A program made the position numbers and the translations under genes. Positions 5,922-10,344 of a stretch of DNA of 10,344 nt are shown piece by piece. The stretch covers positions 1-10,344 of the forward strand of contig QNFJ01000061.1 of the NCBI GenBank assembly GCA_003646305.1. The letters are read 5' to 3'. Below the pieces are notes generated by a model. That model saw only the letters and a program-made list of their open reading frames with translations, was not told where the DNA came from and did no database searches. Position 1 is the first letter of the stretch. Each line of letters opens with the position of its first letter. Source of the stretch: Gammaproteobacteria bacterium (lineage in GTDB: Bacteria > Pseudomonadota > Gammaproteobacteria > Methylococcales > UBA2780).

Positions 5922-7407
5922 TATTTCTGAGATGCCGAATGATTTGAGAAAAGTCCGTGTAGTCGCGGTGCTATTGAGCATTGTTTTGTCGATATTGGCT
6001 GTTTGGCAGAGTGATATAGTGGGGCGAGACAGCATACTCTATCTGCAAACCGCCATAACTTTTGTCGATGAAGGCGTCGCAGAGGCATTTCAGTTATTTA
6101 AGTGGCCTTTTTATTCTTTTTTGATTGCGGGTGTGCACAAGTTGACAGGGTTGCCTTTTGAGCAAGCCGGCTTTTTGCTGAATAGTATCCTAGCGCTGTT
6201 GATAGTCGATACGTTCATTCGGCTTTATCAAGAAATTAATCCTCAAAGCCGGTATTTATGGCTCCCTGCCGTAGTTATTCTCGCATTTACAGGCATGAAT
6301 GAATATCGTGATGAGATTGTGCGAGGGTGGGGTTTTTGGGCTTTTTCTCTATTAGCATTTTTGCATCTATTCCGGTTTATTCGTACCAAGCTCGGGCGAG
6401 ATGCATTACTTTGGCAGTTGTACATAATAATAGCGGCTTTGTTCCGAAAAGAGGCGTGTGCTTATATGCTGCTGGCGCCATTAATTTTGTTTATTGATGC
6501 TCACCCTGAAGGCCGATGGAAAGAGTATATAAAAGCAAACGTATTGCTCATGTTTGTTTTTATATCGTCTGTTGTGGGTCTGGTCGTTTTAAAAAACCCT
6601 TTTGTGGAGAAACTTTTTTCGGCATTGATGAGCTATTTTAAGGGAAATGACCCATGGACAAATTTTATGGAGATCGCTACAACGATGGGTCATGAGGTTC
6701 TGACAATGTATTCGGCGGATAATGCACCGCTGATGTTGGCGGCCGGTATCTTTACGCTGATTGCATATAAAATCCTGACTAAACTAGGCTTATTTTATGC
6801 CGTGGTTACGCTGGCAGGGCTTTTCAAATCAACGCTTCCTAGAGAATGTCATACGCGGTTTATTTGGGGTTTGTTGCTGATATCTTATTTGATCGTGGTG
6901 CTGTTCTTTTCGCAAACACTAATTATAACCGGTCGCTACATTCTGCTTTCTTCCTTGCTCATGCTTTTGTTAACGACCTGTTATATGGAGACGTGGGTGG
7001 ACTACCTTAAGGGGCGCAAAGGACGCTGGGTTTTCTTGCTTTTTGTTTTACCTCTGATATTTAACGTGTTAGCGGGCTTTCACTTAGGAGAGGGCAAAAT
7101 TTACATGAGAAAAGCGGGTGATTGGGTCAAATCAAACCTTTCGCAAGAAGTTGTGCTGCTCACAAACGATACGAGGCTGCAGTATTACAGCGGCCGTAAG
7201 TATGATTTTACGCCTGAGATGCGCCGGCTTGTGATGGGTGAAGGAATTGATGATGATGTCTTGTTGGAGCAGGATTTTTTGTTACTTCGAGAAAAAAAGG
7301 GAGCACATCCAGCTGTTAATGTTGAGTTGCTGACAAAAGTGAAATCTTTTGTTAGTGCAAAAGGAGATGGTGCGGTGCTATATAAAGTCAATCGGCGCGC
7401 CGAATAA
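5905..7407 (+). CDS. Polytopic GT-C-like membrane protein (GT39/ArnT-like)
   Basis: The 500 residues contain about ten hydrophobic segments, from about residue 17 to 391, and then a soluble C-terminal domain of about 100 residues (400-500) with a TNDTRLQYYSG segment, typical of the periplasmic tail of such proteins. The first loop after the first membrane segment has GRDSILYLQTA with D42, placed like the catalytic Asp of the GT-C fold. WPFYS (67-71), MNEYRDEIVRGWGFWAF (131-147), FRKEACAY (180-187) and GRYILL (343-348) are comparable to conserved positions in PMT/ArnT-like transferases that use polyprenyl-linked sugar donors on the periplasmic side. I infer a glycosyltransferase of this kind; an O-antigen polymerase-like role is less likely because the D42 loop and soluble tail favour GT39. 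ATG 5905 has AGGGAG at 5891-5896 with good spacing and lies inside the end of the GT2 gene. Confidence 0.72.
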   Translation: MPVLNNISEMPNDLRKVRVVAVLLSIVLSILAVWQSDIVGRDSILYLQTAITFVDEGVAEAFQLFKWPFYSFLIAGVHKLTGLPFEQAGFLLNSILALLIVDTFIRLYQEINPQSRYLWLPAVVILAFTGMNEYRDEIVRGWGFWAFSLLAFLHLFRFIRTKLGRDALLWQLYIIIAALFRKEACAYMLLAPLILFIDAHPEGRWKEYIKANVLLMFVFISSVVGLVVLKNPFVEKLFSALMSYFKGNDPWTNFMEIATTMGHEVLTMYSADNAPLMLAAGIFTLIAYKILTKLGLFYAVVTLAGLFKSTLPRECHTRFIWGLLLISYLIVVLFFSQTLIITGRYILLSSLLMLLLTTCYMETWVDYLKGRKGRWVFLLFVLPLIFNVLAGFHLGEGKIYMRKAGDWVKSNLSQEVVLLTNDTRLQYYSGRKYDFTPEMRRLVMGEGIDDDVLLEQDFLLLREKKGAHPAVNVELLTKVKSFVSAKGDGAVLYKVNRRAE

Positions 7408-7417
7408 TCATAGCCGA

Positions 7418-7445
7418 TTTAGATTAACGCTTAGCTTAGTATAGT
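7418..7445 (+). promoter_or_regulatory. Weak candidate promoter in the gap before the acyltransferase gene
   Basis: TTTAGA (7418-7423, 4 of 6) and TATAGT (7440-7445, 5 of 6) are 16 bases apart, in the 142-base gap between the GT-C-like gene and the MBOAT gene. The gap has no clear terminator: the inverted repeat AATCGGC/GCCGATT (7390-7396/7413-7419) lacks a T run. Read-through from upstream is therefore also possible. Confidence 0.25.
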
Positions 7446-7549
7446 GGGCTACTGGTTAAAAGGGATGATAGATAAAGTGCTAAAGCAAAAAGTTGTTGAA
7501 AACGCTAAATGAAGCATGGCGTTACTAAAAAACGATAAACTGATGCCTT

Positions 7550-9094
7550 ATGCTTTTTAATTCCCACCTTTTTATTTTTCTTTTCCTGCCAATCTGCCTG
7601 ATTGGCTTCTTTGTACTTGGTAGGCAGAGAAACAGAGAATTGCCGCTATTCTGGCTGGTATTCTGCTCGCTTTTTTTTTATGGCTGGTGGAATCCTAAGT
7701 ACGCAATTCTCATCATTATTTCGATGCTGGTCAATTACTGGATAGGGCGGCGGATATCGAAAACCGAAGGCACAAAAAAGAGAAAGCTTCTCCTGATTGT
7801 GGGTGTCATGCTCGATCTGAGTGTGATTGCATACTATAAATACACGACCTTCCTAGTCGATACAATCAACACGTTATCGGGTAGTGATTTTCATCTCTAC
7901 GCGATCATCTTGCCACTGGGTATATCATTTTTTACCTTCCAGCAAATTGCCTATCTTGTCGATGCCTACAGAGACGAAGCGCATGAATATAATTTTTTAC
8001 ACTATTCATTGTTTGTCACTTTTTTTCCTCAATTAATAGCGGGTCCGATTGTTCACCATAAAGAGATGCTCCCGCAATTTATTAGAAAGGGGGCAGGACA
8101 ATTTGATTTCCGGAATATCAGTGTTGGTTTAACCATTTTTTCGATAGGACTCTTTAAAAAGGTGGTTTTTGCAGATGGTATTGCCGAGTTCGCCAGCCCG
8201 GTATTTCTGGCTGCCGAGAATGGTGTGGAGTTGACCTTTCTCGAAGCATGGGGCGGTGCGCTTTCTTATACATTGCAGCTTTACTTCGATTTCTCGGGGT
8301 ACTCTGATATGGCGATAGGTTTGGCGAGGATGTTTGGGATTGTCCTCCCATTAAATTTTGACTCACCCTATAAATCGAGAAACATAATCGAATTCTGGCG
8401 GCGCTGGCATATGACACTATCGCGCTTTTTAAGAGATTATCTCTATTTTCCATTAGGCGGTAATCGATCTGGCCAGTTCAGGCGATATCGCAATCTGCTT
8501 GTAACAATGCTACTGGGTGGGCTTTGGCACGGCGCGGGTTGGACTTTTGTTTTCTGGGGTTTTCTGCACGGTGTTTATCTGATGATAAATCATATCTGGC
8601 ATAGGCTTCTGAGGGTAGCGGGGTGGACAGAGGGTAATAGATTGACAGCTGCGCTGGCCCTATTGATTACATTTTTAAGTGTTGTTGTTGCGTGGGTATT
8701 CTTTCGTGCGGAAAGCTTCTCGGGGGCGCTGGTTATCTTGAATGGTATGGCCGGGCTGAATGGAATTGTTGTTCTGCCTGAATACGCTGAAACTGTGGCC
8801 AGTTTGAAAGAGTGGGGAGTGCCTATTATTGCTGATGACAGCGCAGAGCGGTTACTGGAATTCACAGCGGTGAGATGGGTTGTGGGCCTGTTGGTTATTG
8901 CCTGGTTTTTCCCAAGTACTCAGGAGATCATGAGAGACTTTAATCCGGCGTTAAACTATTCGGCGGACAAGACAGCCACCAGCCGGTTAGTCTGGCAACC
9001 CAGTCTGAAATGGACAATTTTACTGTCACTTATTTTTGTTTATGCCGTTGCGCACCTGACTCAGGTGAGTGAATTTTTATATTTTCAGTTTTGA
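7550..9094 (+). CDS. MBOAT-family membrane O-acyltransferase (AlgI-like)
   Basis: It is a polytopic inner membrane protein of 514 residues that should pass an acyl group, most often acetyl, across the membrane for O-acylation of an extracellular polysaccharide, as AlgI does for alginate. The family start (MLFNSHLFIFLFLPI), LPLGISFFTFQQIAYLVD (121-138), FFPQLIAGPIVH (158-169), YFDFSGYSDMAIGLARMFG (245-263), FWRRWHMTLSRFLRDYLYFPLGG (282-304) and GGLWHGAGWTFVFWG (323-337) are all present. H327 in WHGAG matches the essential His and H287 the second conserved His. ATG 7550 lacks a clear Shine-Dalgarno sequence, but the homology begins exactly there and TGA lies three codons upstream in frame. The stop is two bases before the next ATG, so the next protein is probably its partner. 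Acyl donor and target sugar are unknown. Confidence 0.95.
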   Translation: MLFNSHLFIFLFLPICLIGFFVLGRQRNRELPLFWLVFCSLFFYGWWNPKYAILIIISMLVNYWIGRRISKTEGTKKRKLLLIVGVMLDLSVIAYYKYTTFLVDTINTLSGSDFHLYAIILPLGISFFTFQQIAYLVDAYRDEAHEYNFLHYSLFVTFFPQLIAGPIVHHKEMLPQFIRKGAGQFDFRNISVGLTIFSIGLFKKVVFADGIAEFASPVFLAAENGVELTFLEAWGGALSYTLQLYFDFSGYSDMAIGLARMFGIVLPLNFDSPYKSRNIIEFWRRWHMTLSRFLRDYLYFPLGGNRSGQFRRYRNLLVTMLLGGLWHGAGWTFVFWGFLHGVYLMINHIWHRLLRVAGWTEGNRLTAALALLITFLSVVVAWVFFRAESFSGALVILNGMAGLNGIVVLPEYAETVASLKEWGVPIIADDSAERLLEFTAVRWVVGLLVIAWFFPSTQEIMRDFNPALNYSADKTATSRLVWQPSLKWTILLSLIFVYAVAHLTQVSEFLYFQF

Positions 9095-9096
9095 CA

Positions 9097-10344
9097 ATGA
9101 AGCAGCCACAAAAAAGTCGCAGTTATAGTATTAGGTTTTTTTATATCAGCATTGGTTTGGTTGCATTCATGGTCGCATTTAACCTGGTAGTGGATCCGCT
9201 CGATATTTACAGGTTGGTTGATCGGCAAGGGTTCAATGAAATAAAGCCTAAAATATCACGCTATTCTCGGATTGCTAAACCAATCCAGACCGAACGGTTT
9301 CAACCGCAATCACTTGCTTTCGGATCATCACGCACCGAGTATGGTATGAATATGTCTCATCCCGTATGGAAGAGCGCGGGGTTGCCCGCTTTTAATAATG
9401 CGGTTAGCGCGGCTACGATTTATGATGTTTCCAGGTTGTTTCAGCATGCAGTGGCCACAGCGCCGGTTAAAACAGCGGTTATAGGCCTTGATCTGTTCAT
9501 GTTTAATGCTTACCTGCGAGAATTCAGGGCCATTGAGCAAGAGGAGCTACTTGCCGTTACAGCGGATGGAAAGGCGCAGACACTACATAAAGTAGATCAG
9601 TTATTGATTACCTTGTTGTCGAAAGATATTTTCTCCGCAAGCCTTTCTACCTTGCGCAAGCAGAAGGAGAAAGAGCGCAAGTTTACAAGAGAAGGTCAGC
9701 GAATTAATAGTTGGCAGATCAAAAATAAGATTTTGCCGAAAGGTGGGTTTTACAAAGTTTTCAGAAATGATACCCGTGGTCTTGCCACCGAAATGTGGTC
9801 AAATTGTAGAGATAACCACTTTGCCTATGAAGGTAACGGGGAGAATTCATTCGCAATTTTTAGAAATATGCTGGAGCTTGCTGGGGAGGAAGGCATAGAG
9901 TTAAAACTGTTTATTTCTCCAAGCCATGCCTGGTTGCAGGAGGCATTGTACGCCATGAATCTCTGGGATGAGTTTGAGCAGTGGAAGCGTGACCTCGTTC
10001 AAGAAGTCAGCATCGCTAATTCGCGAGAAAAAAGGAATTATATAGCTCTTTGGGATTTTAGTGGCTATACAAAATATACAACCGAGAAAGTACCTGTAGA
10101 GGGTGATGCCGAAACAGTCATGGCATGGTTTATCGACCCCTCCCACTACGCAGATAATCTGGGTAATTTGCTCCTCGATAAGATGTTTGGTGAAGAGGAG
10201 GCGTTGGAGGGCCTTGGGGTGAGACTGGAGGCAGAAAATATTGACCAACACTTATCGGCTACGCGCCAGCTGCAGGATCAATACAGGGAAAATAATCCGG
10301 AGACAGTTATCTGGGTACAGGAAATGGCAAATGAAGTGCTTGAG
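9097..10344 (+). CDS. SGNH/AlgJ-DltD-like acyltransfer partner, 3' end outside window
   Basis: The frame stays open for 416 codons to the window edge. One N-terminal membrane anchor (about residues 12-32) is followed by NLVVDPLDIYR, a typical opening for MBOAT partners, and then a soluble domain that should lie in the periplasm. FGSSRTEYG (75-83) fits block I of SGNH-type hydrolases and acyltransferases, comparable to the GSS motif of DltD; S78 is the likely nucleophile, S77 the alternative. FNNAVSAAT (99-107) resembles the next block, and D347-P-S-H350 (DPSHYAD) fits the catalytic DxxH block. Such proteins take the acyl group moved by the MBOAT protein and attach it to the polysaccharide. 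ATG 9097 lies two bases after the MBOAT stop with no strong ribosome site, which suggests translational coupling. The residues after 360 are charged and helical, so the stop is probably close beyond the edge. Confidence 0.78.
   Translation, partial: MKQPQKSRSYSIRFFYISIGLVAFMVAFNLVVDPLDIYRLVDRQGFNEIKPKISRYSRIAKPIQTERFQPQSLAFGSSRTEYGMNMSHPVWKSAGLPAFNNAVSAATIYDVSRLFQHAVATAPVKTAVIGLDLFMFNAYLREFRAIEQEELLAVTADGKAQTLHKVDQLLITLLSKDIFSASLSTLRKQKEKERKFTREGQRINSWQIKNKILPKGGFYKVFRNDTRGLATEMWSNCRDNHFAYEGNGENSFAIFRNMLELAGEEGIELKLFISPSHAWLQEALYAMNLWDEFEQWKRDLVQEVSIANSREKRNYIALWDFSGYTKYTTEKVPVEGDAETVMAWFIDPSHYADNLGNLLLDKMFGEEEALEGLGVRLEAENIDQHLSATRQLQDQYRENNPETVIWVQEMANEVLE

Noticed and set aside
7392..7403. 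TCGGCGCGCCGA, a perfect 12-base palindrome in AT-richer DNA.
   Set aside because: It lies over the last codons of the GT-C-like gene, has no loop for a hairpin and no T run, so neither a terminator nor a defined operator can be supported.
9901..10251. 116-codon ORF on the minus strand.
   Set aside because: It lies wholly inside the SGNH-like gene, shows no domain motif, and the + strand frame has family motifs on both sides of it.

Overview
The window looks like a marine-type gammaproteobacterial chromosome of moderate, slightly AT-leaning composition. That placement is an inference. It rests on the SPOR-domain gene next to tRNA-Thr(TGT), an arrangement I recall from Pseudomonas-like gammaproteobacteria (birA-coaX-SPOR-tRNA cluster-tufB), and on the O-antigen/exopolysaccharide enzymes. 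No species can be named from this sequence.

Layout. Bases 1-500 carry the 3' part of a small SPOR-domain protein gene. A near-consensus sigma-70 promoter (501-529), a 19-base palindromic leader, tRNA-Thr(TGT) (558-633) and a strong intrinsic terminator (642-677) follow as a self-contained tRNA unit. Bases 678-1091 have no convincing gene; they hold a candidate promoter and a possible decayed or leader reading frame. From 1092 to the end all genes are on the + strand and tightly packed: a small phosphoglycosyl transferase, a WbpM-type nucleotide-sugar 4,6-dehydratase, a protein with two WaaP/InaA-like kinase domains, a GT2 glycosyltransferase, a polytopic GT-C-like membrane protein, and, after a 142-base gap, an MBOAT O-acyltransferase followed by an SGNH/AlgJ-DltD-like partner cut off by the window end.

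How the genes fit together (inference from families). The WbpM homologue would make a UDP-4-keto-6-deoxy-HexNAc. After conversion by an enzyme not in the window, the phosphoglycosyl transferase would load that sugar-phosphate onto undecaprenyl phosphate at the inner face of the membrane. The GT2 enzyme would add a sugar in the cytoplasm, and the GT-C-like protein may add one from a lipid-linked donor on the periplasmic side. The MBOAT and SGNH proteins would move acyl groups, probably acetyl, onto the exported glycan. The tandem kinase protein is the least standard part and suggests that a sugar is phosphorylated. No flippase, polymerase, ligase or export gene is visible, so the cluster must continue beyond the window or borrow these functions.

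The most notable points are the tandem kinase fusion, the isolation of tRNA-Thr(TGT) from its usual tRNA partners by this glycan cluster, and the palindrome that fills the tRNA 5' leader. No wholly new system can be demonstrated from sequence alone.
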